Position numbers and translations under genes: made by a program. The notes beneath the pieces were generated by a model that saw only the letters and a program-made list of their open reading frames with translations, did no database searches and was not told the origin of the DNA. From JACPYM01 sp963699175 (GTDB taxonomy: Bacteria; Acidobacteriota; Blastocatellia; RBC074), in assembly GCA_963699175.1 (NCBI GenBank), contig OY969418.1, positions 8,308,001 to 8,372,000 of the forward strand: 64,000 nucleotides of DNA. Reading direction: 5' to 3'. Positions 45,901 through 52,969 of this stretch are shown here, piece by piece (position 1 is the stretch's first letter; the number at the start of each line of letters is the position of its first letter).

Positions 45901-48425
45901 GGGGTGCCGCTCGATAGGTTGCGATAGAACGTCATCTGGCCAGCCGGTGTTGTCGCACTGATGTCCGGGAGGCCCGTGCCCTCCTTGAAGAGAGCGTTAA
46001 TACCTGCCGCCGTGAAACCCACCGAATCCATGCGATTTACTGCGCTGAAATTCGCCACCGTGGCTGTTTTGAAGATGGCGAGGCCGCCGTTATCGGCGTT
46101 GTCTACCGCATAGCCGGTGTCGCTATTGGCGGAGCGCGCCTGAACTGCGGGATACAAGTTGAGACTATAGGTCAACGTGGGACCATTGACGCTGTCCTGA
46201 TTGCGCGCGATGAGGAAGTGACCTTTCGCCGGAATCACCGTGCCGTTGGGAATGACAGCAACGCCGGAGATTACCCCTGCCGTAGTGCTGTAGGCCAGCG
46301 CCCAGCCGTCGGAGTTGTCCGCCGTGCTGACGATCACCGGGCTAGTACCCGGGTTGTAGAGTTCGACGAATTCATCATTTACGCCTTGCGGCCCGCGCAA
46401 GCGGAACTCGCTGATGATGAGATTGCCGGTGGTTGAAGGAGCCGCCGTGCTCGGCTTGACGAGCGCCCACCAAGTCTCCCAGGGGCCAGCGATGCCAATG
46501 CCGAAGTCACGCTGAGCGCCAGCGTATTCCTGAATCGTCCAGAAGTCGGTGTCGTTCACAGGATCGGTTTGCGCCGCGCTGTAATCGCCCCAGCGATTCT
46601 GCCGAGCGGTTCCCGCCCCAGCGCCGATGTTGTAGTTTGCCTGACCGGGCCGGAAAACCACCGGGTCGCGTGTCGTATTGGGGGGATCTGCAGCCAGCCG
46701 CATTGCGTAGGCCCCGGCTGAATAGGTAAGGGGCGAAAACTGCGTGAAGCCGATGAGCACGTCGTTGTTCTGATTGACCGAAATGTTCGGGTAAGCGAAG
46801 AACGTGCCGGTTTGCGTAGCGGTCGAGGTGCATCTGGGGCCTACCGCATTCGTCCCGCCCGCGCCGTTATGACAATTGTCGGCGGTCGGGTCTTCAATGC
46901 GCGCGCGTTGTGTCGGCAGTTGCGAAACGCCGGTCTCGAGGGTCGGGTCAATCTGCCACCATTGAACAGCAGAATGGTTATCGGGGTTGGCTAACCCAAA
47001 CCCTGTCCCGGCGGCAGTGGGTGTAGTGGCGAGCATCACGGTGTGCGTCGTCCAGAGCGAGCCGTTGCGCAGCACTGCATTCTGGATGCGCGAGTCGTTA
47101 GTCATAAGGCGCGTGCCGGAGGCCAGATGGGCCGACTGTTGCCTCTGCGGCGCGTAACCGCCGCTGCACGTTCCGCCGCAACTGTTGGCGGTGCCGATGC
47201 GTGCGGCGTCAAAGCGCCAGGAGAAGGGCGACTGTGGAAACTGCGTGCCGATAGTGAGCGCCGGAGCCGCGGGCGTGCCAGTCACTTTGCTCAGACGGAG
47301 TTGCGCCGCAACATTATCCCAGTCCTCGACCATGTAGTCCGTGAGGGTCGTGTTGTCTTCTGTGATAGCCGGGGCCATCGTGAAGCCGCAGGCAAGTTCG
47401 GTTTCCGGGGTGGCGCTGGTGAGACAGGTGGCGGTGAAGTTGGCCTCGAAAAGCGAGGCGCTACCGAGCGTGTTGGCATAAGCGGCAGCCTTGTCGAATA
47501 CGAAGATTTGCGGGCCCCAGTAAGTGGTGAAGCTACATGTAGAGGCCCCGCATGTGTAATTGAACGTGTTCTCGTTCACCACGATCCAGTTCTTATTATG
47601 GCCGACCGACGGGTAGTCAATCGCGTGACCAGAGCCGCCCGGCGCGCCGGTGCCGGCCGGGTCGGAGGCAGCCGTGAAGCGGTTCCACATGCCGGTCGGG
47701 TCGGCGGTCTGCGTGACGGCGAGACCCATGCCGGAGAACTGGCCAGGGCCGTTGAGCGACGCGACGAAGATAAACCGATTGTTGAAGCGGTCGAACAAAA
47801 TCTTCGGGTCGAAGGCGGAGGTGACTGCACTCCCTTTGACTGTGGTGCCGGCCCAGAAGCTGTTCAGCGTTATGCGCTGTAACTCGATGCCGTTGCGGTC
47901 AGTGATCCGCATCATGTTGTTGCTGGGTACTACGACGTGCGTCGTGCCGACCGCGCCCATTGTATCCGGCGGAATGGATGTGCCGCTCAGGAATTCTCCC
48001 TGGAAGGTCTTGCTCGGCCCGGGCGACGGGCCTGTCGGCGACGGAGGCGGCGCCAGCGGCGTATTGAGAGATTTTGCTGCGCTATTAATCGGCACCCCGC
48101 CAGGGTGCGGAGGCCTGTCCTTCGGCGGATCAATGGACCTGATCTCCGTCGGCGGCGCGCCAGTGGGCTTGAGAGCTTCCTGCCGCGCCGCCGCCGCAAC
48201 ATCTATCGGCGAGAACCTCCCTATTTGTTGCTGAGTTGGCGTGTATGTCTTACCTTTCTGGGTCTGAGCGGTCGTCGTCTTGGCACGCGTAGTTTGGAAC
48301 ACTAGCAACGCCAGGCCCGCCAGCATCACCGACGCAATTACTGCGAATCGCAGAATGTGGTTGGCGCTCTTTCTGCCTTTATGCAAAGAGCCATTAGGTG
48401 GTGTAGTAGAGGTTGGTTTTCTCAT
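42027..48425 (-). CDS. Giant surface protein: anchor, propeller-like N-part, lamin-tail domain, five DUF11 repeats, shared C-terminal Cys module
   Basis: A 2,132-residue product. The hydrophobic signal anchor lies at residues about 26-45. Residues about 130-640 share the layout of the 28700-35335 protein (Pro-Pro-Asp-Thr-Met-Gly, Asp-Arg-Phe-Asn-Asn-Arg-Phe, Asn-Arg-Trp-Gly-Asp-Tyr). Residues about 660-800 resemble a lamin-tail domain (Leu-Ile-Ile-Ser-Glu-Phe, Asp-Glu-Phe-Val-Glu-Leu-Tyr-Asn-Pro). Five DUF11 repeats (about 45,270 down to 43,340) follow, then the DPLACTGPGN domain and the 308-residue module (42027-42953) ending Pro-Pro-Asn-Cys. It has GGAG upstream of the ATG. No enzyme motif; structural or adhesive role by inference. 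The last DUF11 block is nearly identical in DNA to the one at 30011-30560. Confidence 0.85.
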   Translation of the reverse strand: MRKPTSTTPPNGSLHKGRKSANHILRFAVIASVMLAGLALLVFQTTRAKTTTAQTQKGKTYTPTQQQIGRFSPIDVAAAARQEALKPTGAPPTEIRSIDPPKDRPPHPGGVPINSAAKSLNTPLAPPPSPTGPSPGPSKTFQGEFLSGTSIPPDTMGAVGTTHVVVPSNNMMRITDRNGIELQRITLNSFWAGTTVKGSAVTSAFDPKILFDRFNNRFIFVASLNGPGQFSGMGLAVTQTADPTGMWNRFTAASDPAGTGAPGGSGHAIDYPSVGHNKNWIVVNENTFNYTCGASTCSFTTYWGPQIFVFDKAAAYANTLGSASLFEANFTATCLTSATPETELACGFTMAPAITEDNTTLTDYMVEDWDNVAAQLRLSKVTGTPAAPALTIGTQFPQSPFSWRFDAARIGTANSCGGTCSGGYAPQRQQSAHLASGTRLMTNDSRIQNAVLRNGSLWTTHTVMLATTPTAAGTGFGLANPDNHSAVQWWQIDPTLETGVSQLPTQRARIEDPTADNCHNGAGGTNAVGPRCTSTATQTGTFFAYPNISVNQNNDVLIGFTQFSPLTYSAGAYAMRLAADPPNTTRDPVVFRPGQANYNIGAGAGTARQNRWGDYSAAQTDPVNDTDFWTIQEYAGAQRDFGIGIAGPWETWWALVKPSTAAPSTTGNLIISEFRLRGPQGVNDEFVELYNPGTSPVIVSTADNSDGWALAYSTTAGVISGVAVIPNGTVIPAKGHFLIARNQDSVNGPTLTYSLNLYPAVQARSANSDTGYAVDNADNGGLAIFKTATVANFSAVNRMDSVGFTAAGINALFKEGTGLPDISATTPAGQMTFYRNLSSGTPQDTDNNSADFVFADPVIEVLTVTPKLGAAGPENLDGPIHLTSGGAVTASLLDTGVGSGTPPNTVRDNTAVANGAFGTLTFRRTFTNSTGVPLTRLRFRIVDITTNPVSGSAADLRALSSSAGTVTLSNGSMVSVGGTTLETPPTQAAGGGFNSSLSAAGVTLAAPLAAAATTNLQFTLGVQVTGQYNFCIIVEADAPAASTVLCFSGATEAPDLAITKTDGVTTATPGGSTTYTITASNPGPSAATGATVADTFPAILTCTWTCVGAGGGTCTAAGSGNISDPVNLPSGGSVTYTTTCAIAASATGTLSNTATVAIAGDPNPANNSATDNDTLTPQANLGITKTDGVTTATPGGSVTYTITASNPGPSNAPGATVADTFPAILSCTWTCAGAGGGTCTAAGSGNINDTANLPAGGSVTYTASCSIAASATGTLSNTATVAAPGGVTDPTPGNNSATDTDTLTPQANLGITKTDGVTTASPGGSVTYTIVASNAGPSNAPGSTVADTFPASLTCTWTCTGAGGGTCTAAGSGNINDTANLPSGGSVTYTASCTISGAATGSLSNTATVTAPGGVTDPTPGNNSATDTDTLNPSADLAITKTDGVTTATPGGSVTYTIVASNAGPSTATSATVADTFPASLTCSWTSVAAGGATGNTPGPVAGNINNTGLNLPAGSSVTYTASCTISPSATGSLANTATVSSAVTDPNPANNSATDTDTLNPSADLSITKTDGVTTYAANGTVTYTIVVSNAGPSQATGAVVTDNKPTQISQWTWVCSGATGGATACDGVTNSAANFSDTVTLPAGSTLTYTVTATIGAAPSGNLVNTATVAAPGGTTDPNGGNNSATDTDTLTVGAPPVLTGNITDPLACTGPGNLITGTIQLTNPTGAQQTFTLTTTFTNLIGLQGSCTLAGAVAGATCSIAPNGASLTAGGSIPANGTLTVQYQAQVAVVPTGTVVTASSVASVGGAPATPNPLVLTATVNCPAVGPGVLFPDTADVSDQKAGSVLVYNLYSSSIAAPNAQNTRISITNTHPGLSIAVHLFFVDGATCSIADSLVCLTPNQTASFLASDIDPGTTGYVVAVASDRITGCPIDFNYLIGDAYVKLSSGHAANLAAEGFAAIAGGLPACNGLSVTALLSFDGTSYNRAPRVLAASNIPSRADGNDTLIVLNRIGGSLAAGASTLGSIFGILYDDAENPLSFTFTAGVCQFRSSLSSSFPRVAPRFEQFVPAGRSSWAKFYSQSDIALLGAQLNFNANAGTAANAFNQGHNLHKLTLTTAATLTIPIFPPNC
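43341..43890 (-). repeat. About 550-bp block nearly identical to 30011-30560
   Basis: Partner of the block in the gene at 28700-35335; see there. The similarity stops sharply on the module side, where the two DPLACTGPGN domains differ. Confidence 0.8.
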
Positions 48426-48590
48426 GGAGCTTCTCCAGTCTTGTGTAGTTTGCTCAATTCGTCAGCAGCGCCGCACGCAAGCTTGCTTGCGGAAAGCCGG
48501 CCTGAAGTCATTGCCGATCTAATGCGCAAAGCTGAACCGAATTGTGTTGCTAAAAGTCGGCCCCGCGCTATCACGCGTGCCTTGTATTCA

Positions 48591-49145
48591 CTATTGGCAT
48601 TTATGCAAGCGCGTTGACGCGCCTTGTATAAGCTCGAATGTTCCGATGTCGCGCCCCGTGTTTATGAGCGTCACAGTCAAGGTCATCTTTTGTGCCGTAA
48701 TGCGACCGATGTAGCGAGCCGGTTGAACCTTGTCACTGGTCGCGCTCGAACGGGTCTTCCCATCTTCATCTACGATAGTGATGTCTTGCGTCGGCCCGCC
48801 GCTCTCATCTTCGTGCGTGCCGCGCACATCGAACTGTCCTTCACTGTCGAGTTCAATGCTTTGATCTATGGTTCCGTGAGCGCAGTCATACTCGATCACC
48901 GTCCCGCTCTCGTTGATGGACAGCCGGATCTGCGGCCCTGCCCATTCGCTCTCTGGCAATGTCTTCATCTGTCTGGTCGCGCTGACCTTTGCCTTGCGCA
49001 CTTCTTTCTTGTCGCGCGGGGTGTCTTTTACGCGCGTATCTTTGCGCGCTGGCATCTGGCGCTCGGCGCACAAGCTGTTGGGCCGCGCCACTGACAGCAG
49101 CAACAGAAGTGAGAGCAATACTGAACTCATTTTCAGATACGGCAT
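48591..49145 (-). CDS. Small exported protein of unknown function
   Basis: The ATG at 49143-49145 is chosen because GGGAGG lies 9 bases upstream and the signal peptide starts there (hydrophobic Ser-Ser-Val-Leu-Leu-Ser-Leu run, then Leu-Cys-Ala); an in-frame ATG at 49193 would overlap the preceding gene. The mature part of about 160 residues has a Lys/Arg-rich linker, then a beta-rich domain with Ile-Glu-Tyr-Asp-Cys-Ala-His-Gly-Thr-Ile and a final Leu-His-Lys-Cys-Gln. The two Cys could form a disulfide. I recognise the pattern as a lineage hypothetical protein but no function. The start is 30 bases after the FG-GAP gene, so both are probably co-transcribed. Confidence 0.75.
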   Translation of the reverse strand: MPYLKMSSVLLSLLLLLSVARPNSLCAERQMPARKDTRVKDTPRDKKEVRKAKVSATRQMKTLPESEWAGPQIRLSINESGTVIEYDCAHGTIDQSIELDSEGQFDVRGTHEDESGGPTQDITIVDEDGKTRSSATSDKVQPARYIGRITAQKMTLTVTLINTGRDIGTFELIQGASTRLHKCQ

Positions 49146-49174
49146 TTCAGCTCGCCTCCCCAGCTTGACGAGCT

Positions 49175-51535
49175 TCATTGGTAAGCAAGCCAAACCATGG
49201 ATCGCTTCAGCACACGGAAAAACTGAAAAATACTCTGCTCTGACTTCTTGATCAGCCCAGCATTATTTAACTGTGACTCCAGCAACATTACCTCGTTAGA
49301 GTCCGAGGCAGCGATGGCCAGTGTGGTGGCGCCTTTGCCATTGAAGTTGCCCAAGGCCACACCACGCAGGGTCTTTCCCACTGAGACCAGCGGTAGAGCT
49401 TGGAACGCCGCCTTGCCTTGTCCCAATAGAATCAGGAAATCGCCCGAGCCACTGTCGGTGACTACCAGATCAAGCTTGCCGTCGCCGTTTAGATCGCCAG
49501 CCACCAGGCCGTAAGGCTTAAGTCCGGTGGCGAAGCGTCGAGTCCCCCTGAAGCCGCCCTGCCCATCACCGAGCAAACACGACAGGCTGGCCGAGCCATA
49601 GTCAGTCGTCAACAAGTCGTCACGGCCATCACCATCAAAGTCGCCCAACGCCAGCGTAGTGGGCGTCAGACCTACCGTGTAATTCGTGGGAGCGCCAAAG
49701 CCGCCTTGCCCGTTGCCGAAGATCACCGATACGTCGCTCGAACTGTGATTGCAGGTAGCCAGGTCAACTTGACCGTCGTGATTGAAGTCTGTCGCAACGA
49801 GCCAGAACGGTCGCGTACCGACGGGAAAGCCCTGACGATTGGCGAACGACCCGCTACCATTGCTCAGAAAGATCGAGACACTGTTGCCCCTGTCGTTGGC
49901 CGTCGCCAGGTCTGTTTTGCCGTCACCGTTGAAGTCGGCAGCCACAATGGTACGCGCAGTGGTCTCGCCGGTGAAATTGGCAACCTTGCCGAATGCGCCC
50001 TGCCCATCACCGAGCAGGATTGAGATGTTTACCTGCCGGGGATTGACAGTCGCCAAGTCCGCCTTGCCATCGCCGTTGAAGTCGCCCGTGGCAATTCCCA
50101 CGACATCTCCCCCGACCGGGAAACTGACCGGCTTGCCAAAATTCCCTGTGCCATCGTTCAGCATCACCGTGACGCTCTTACCAATGGCGACAGCCAGATC
50201 ACTTTTGCCGTCGTTGTTGAAGTCGCCGACCGTGATGGCTGACACACCGTCAACTGCATAGCTTTCAGGCTTGGCGAAGTTGCCCGTTCCGTCACCCCGC
50301 AGAACCGCCAGGCCGAGGTTGTTATTGGCTATGACCAGGTCATCGTTGCCGTCCGCATTGAAATCTCCGACGGCGACAAAAACAGCGCGCGCCTCCTCGC
50401 CCGGCAGGCTAATCACCGAGGCTGGACTCAATTCGCCAGCGGCATTCGACAGCATGATCGCCACAGACGAATTCAGCCCGTCCACAATTGCCAGATCCGC
50501 GCGCCCGTCTTTGTTGAAATCACCCTTCGCTCCGTTCAACGGCGCCAGCGGTGAGTGGAATCTACGAGTCGCCACTAGCTTGCCCATTCCGTCATTGAGC
50601 ATTACCGCAGTGTTATTCGATCCGTAATTCGCCACCGCGAGGTCGTTGCGCCGATCACCATTGAAATCGCCGGTGGCAATCGCCGTCGGCGTTTTACCCA
50701 CTGAATACATCACGGCTGGCGCAAACCGTCCCGCGCCAGTGCCAGCCAACATTGAGACATCGCCCGATTGAGCATCGGCGACTACCAAATCAACTTTGCC
50801 ATCGGCGTTGACATCGGCGGCGGCGAGCGAGAAAGGTTCGCGCCCGGCTGGCAGCGTTACAGCCGCAGCAAAAGCGCCGCGTCCCTTATTGATGAGCACT
50901 GACACGCTATTGGATTTAGAGTTCGCGATGGCCAGATCGGGCTTACTGTCTCCATTGAAATCGGCAGCGACGAGCGCAACCGGGCTTGAGCCGGTCGCTT
51001 CAATTGAAGGCGCTTTGAAGTGTCCTTTGCCATTTCCCAGCAGGATCGAAATGTTGTTGGATTTGTAATTGACTACGGCCAAGTCTATTTGCCGATCACC
51101 ATCGAAGTCCGCCGCCACAATGGCGCGCGGTTGTTCGCCCACCGCAAGCTTGTCTCCCAACGTCAGCCCGCCGTGCCCCTCGCCGAGAAATATCCAGACG
51201 TCGTTGGAGCCGCTATTCACCACTGCCAAGTCTGCCTTGCCGTCCGCGTTGAAGTCAGCCGTGACGACTGACACGGGTTCCATGCCAACTGAAAGTTTTC
51301 GCTTTATCTGAAAGTCCGGCGCGCGACGGAGATGCGTGCCCGGCGTTGATTCTGTGAAGGTTTGTGGTTCAATAAAAGCGAGGGCTGCGTTGACTGGCAA
51401 GCAGAGCAGGGGAAGCATCACTGCTAGCAGCGCACTCCCAAGCCAGCCAAAGCTTTTAGGCGAAATATAAGCTGAGCGTCGGACGAGGATCGAAGACACG
51501 CGAGCTAGTTTTCTGTTGTGTGTGTAGTATCGCAT
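49175..51535 (-). CDS. Secreted FG-GAP/VCBS beta-propeller protein with 14 repeats
   Basis: A 786-residue product with a long N-terminal signal region (hydrophobic residues about 31-52, Asn-Ala-Ala cleavage area). The rest consists of 14 repeats of about 47 residues, each with a calcium-binding loop of the form Asp-Phe-Asn-x-Asp-Gly-x-x-Asp-Leu and a following Gly-x-Gly-x-Phe turn. Fourteen blades would make two seven-bladed integrin-like propellers. The last repeat is degenerate (Gly-Asn-Phe-Asn-Gly-Lys-Gly, loop acidic residues lost). It lacks the shared C-terminal Cys module of its neighbours. By family it is an extracellular calcium-dependent binding protein; ligand unknown. No clear ribosome site precedes the ATG at 51533-51535, so the real start could lie somewhat downstream. 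Confidence 0.87.
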   Translation of the reverse strand: MRYYTHNRKLARVSSILVRRSAYISPKSFGWLGSALLAVMLPLLCLPVNAALAFIEPQTFTESTPGTHLRRAPDFQIKRKLSVGMEPVSVVTADFNADGKADLAVVNSGSNDVWIFLGEGHGGLTLGDKLAVGEQPRAIVAADFDGDRQIDLAVVNYKSNNISILLGNGKGHFKAPSIEATGSSPVALVAADFNGDSKPDLAIANSKSNSVSVLINKGRGAFAAAVTLPAGREPFSLAAADVNADGKVDLVVADAQSGDVSMLAGTGAGRFAPAVMYSVGKTPTAIATGDFNGDRRNDLAVANYGSNNTAVMLNDGMGKLVATRRFHSPLAPLNGAKGDFNKDGRADLAIVDGLNSSVAIMLSNAAGELSPASVISLPGEEARAVFVAVGDFNADGNDDLVIANNNLGLAVLRGDGTGNFAKPESYAVDGVSAITVGDFNNDGKSDLAVAIGKSVTVMLNDGTGNFGKPVSFPVGGDVVGIATGDFNGDGKADLATVNPRQVNISILLGDGQGAFGKVANFTGETTARTIVAADFNGDGKTDLATANDRGNSVSIFLSNGSGSFANRQGFPVGTRPFWLVATDFNHDGQVDLATCNHSSSDVSVIFGNGQGGFGAPTNYTVGLTPTTLALGDFDGDGRDDLLTTDYGSASLSCLLGDGQGGFRGTRRFATGLKPYGLVAGDLNGDGKLDLVVTDSGSGDFLILLGQGKAAFQALPLVSVGKTLRGVALGNFNGKGATTLAIAASDSNEVMLLESQLNNAGLIKKSEQSIFQFFRVLKRSMVWLAYQ

Positions 51536-51942
51536 CTGTTTTTAACACTGCTTTGGTGTTAGTGACGCGGCTAGCGGAAAAATCACCGTTCAGTGCTGCG
51601 CACTGTCGGTGAGCCGTGATGTTCACAATTACTATAAGGAATCGTATTACTGCTCGTAGTACTAGCAACGCGTCTGAATAAAACCAACGCGTCGTGAGGT
51701 GCTTCTTTCAAGATTACTGCTGGTAGAGAGAAGTGCCTGCTAGCTGCCCAGAGTTTATGGCAAGCACCAAGGTCAGTCAATGTGATTGGCTGTGCGTCCA
51801 TCTTTTTTTATTGGCTTTAGAAATGGCTGACTCGTGTTGTATCGGGCAACTGACAGGAAGCAGCCATCTGTCCAGGTCACAGGCTAATCACGATGGATTT
51901 ACAGGTTGTGTGATCTGCAACATTTAAGCTGCCAATAAAAAC
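51536..51942. other. Intergenic stretch without a supported gene
   Basis: About 0.4 kb upstream of the FG-GAP gene. Short frames here show no domain or ribosome site. It probably contains the promoter of the FG-GAP gene (-). Confidence 0.4.
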
Positions 51943-51988
51943 AGCGGCAGAGCATTGAAACTCTGATGAGCTTCGAGACTCTGCCGCT
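51943..51988 (-). terminator. Hairpin terminator of the HYR-protein gene
   Basis: AGCGGCAGAG (51943-51952) pairs with CTCTGCCGCT (51979-51988). On the minus strand it lies about 55 bases after the stop at 52043 and is followed by an A/T-rich TTTTTATTGGC stretch. Confidence 0.6.
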
Positions 51989-52042
51989 TGGGGGATTAGC
52001 CGTTAATCAGCCGTCAGCAAGCAATACATTTGCTCGCCCGCG

Positions 52043-52969
52043 CTAACAATTCGGCGGGAAGATCGGAATGGTCAGCGTCGCCGCCGTCGTCAACGTCAGC
52101 TTATGCAGATTGTGCCCTTGGTTGAAAGCATTCGCTGCCGTCCCCGCATTCGCATTGAAGTTGATCTGTGCGCCCAAGAGCGCGATGTCCGATTGCGAGT
52201 AGAACTTCGCCCAACCGCTGCGACCAGCAGGAATGAACTGCTCGAAGCGTGGCGCGACGCGCGGGAAATTGCTCGAGAGCGAGGAGCGAAACTGACACAC
52301 GCCCGCCGTGAAGGTGAAGCTTAACGGATTCTCTGCATCATCGTAGAGAATGCCGAAGATCGAACCGAGCGTCGAAGCCCCGGCTACCAAGCTGCCGCCG
52401 AAACGATTGAGCACGATCAGCGTGTCGTTGCCATCGGCTCTGGACGGGACATTCGAGGCCGCCAGCACACGCGGCGCGCGGTTGTAGTTCGTCCCATCGA
52501 AGCTCAGCAGCGCCGTTACCGAGAGCGCGTTGCAAATAGGCACGCTCCCAGCTAGCGCGGCGAAGCCTTCCGCCGCCAGGTTGGCTGCGTGGCCCGAAGA
52601 GAGCTTCACGTACTCATCGCCGATCAAGTAGTTGAAATCTATCGGACAGCCCGTCGCTACACTCGAAGCTACCGCCACAACGTAGCCAGTCGTGCCCGGA
52701 TCAATGTCTGAAGCGAGGAAGCTGGCGGTCTGATTCGGCGTCAGGCAAACCAAACTGTCGGCAATCGAGCAGGTCGCGCCGTCCACGAAGAATAAGTGCA
52801 CCGCAATCCGTAGCGATGGATGGGTGTTAGTAATCGAGATGCGCGTGTTTTGCGCATTAGGCGCGGCGATGCTCGACGAGTAAAGATTGTAGACGAGCAC
52901 TGAACCTGCCCGCTGATCGCTCACTTCACCCGGCACAGGGAAAGGTGTGCCGGGGCCGACCGCCGGACA
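52043..52969 (-). repeat. Shared C-terminal module, copy 4
   Basis: This copy has slightly more substitutions than the other three, but the internal Cys residues and the terminal Pro-Pro-Asn-Cys are retained. Confidence 0.9.
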
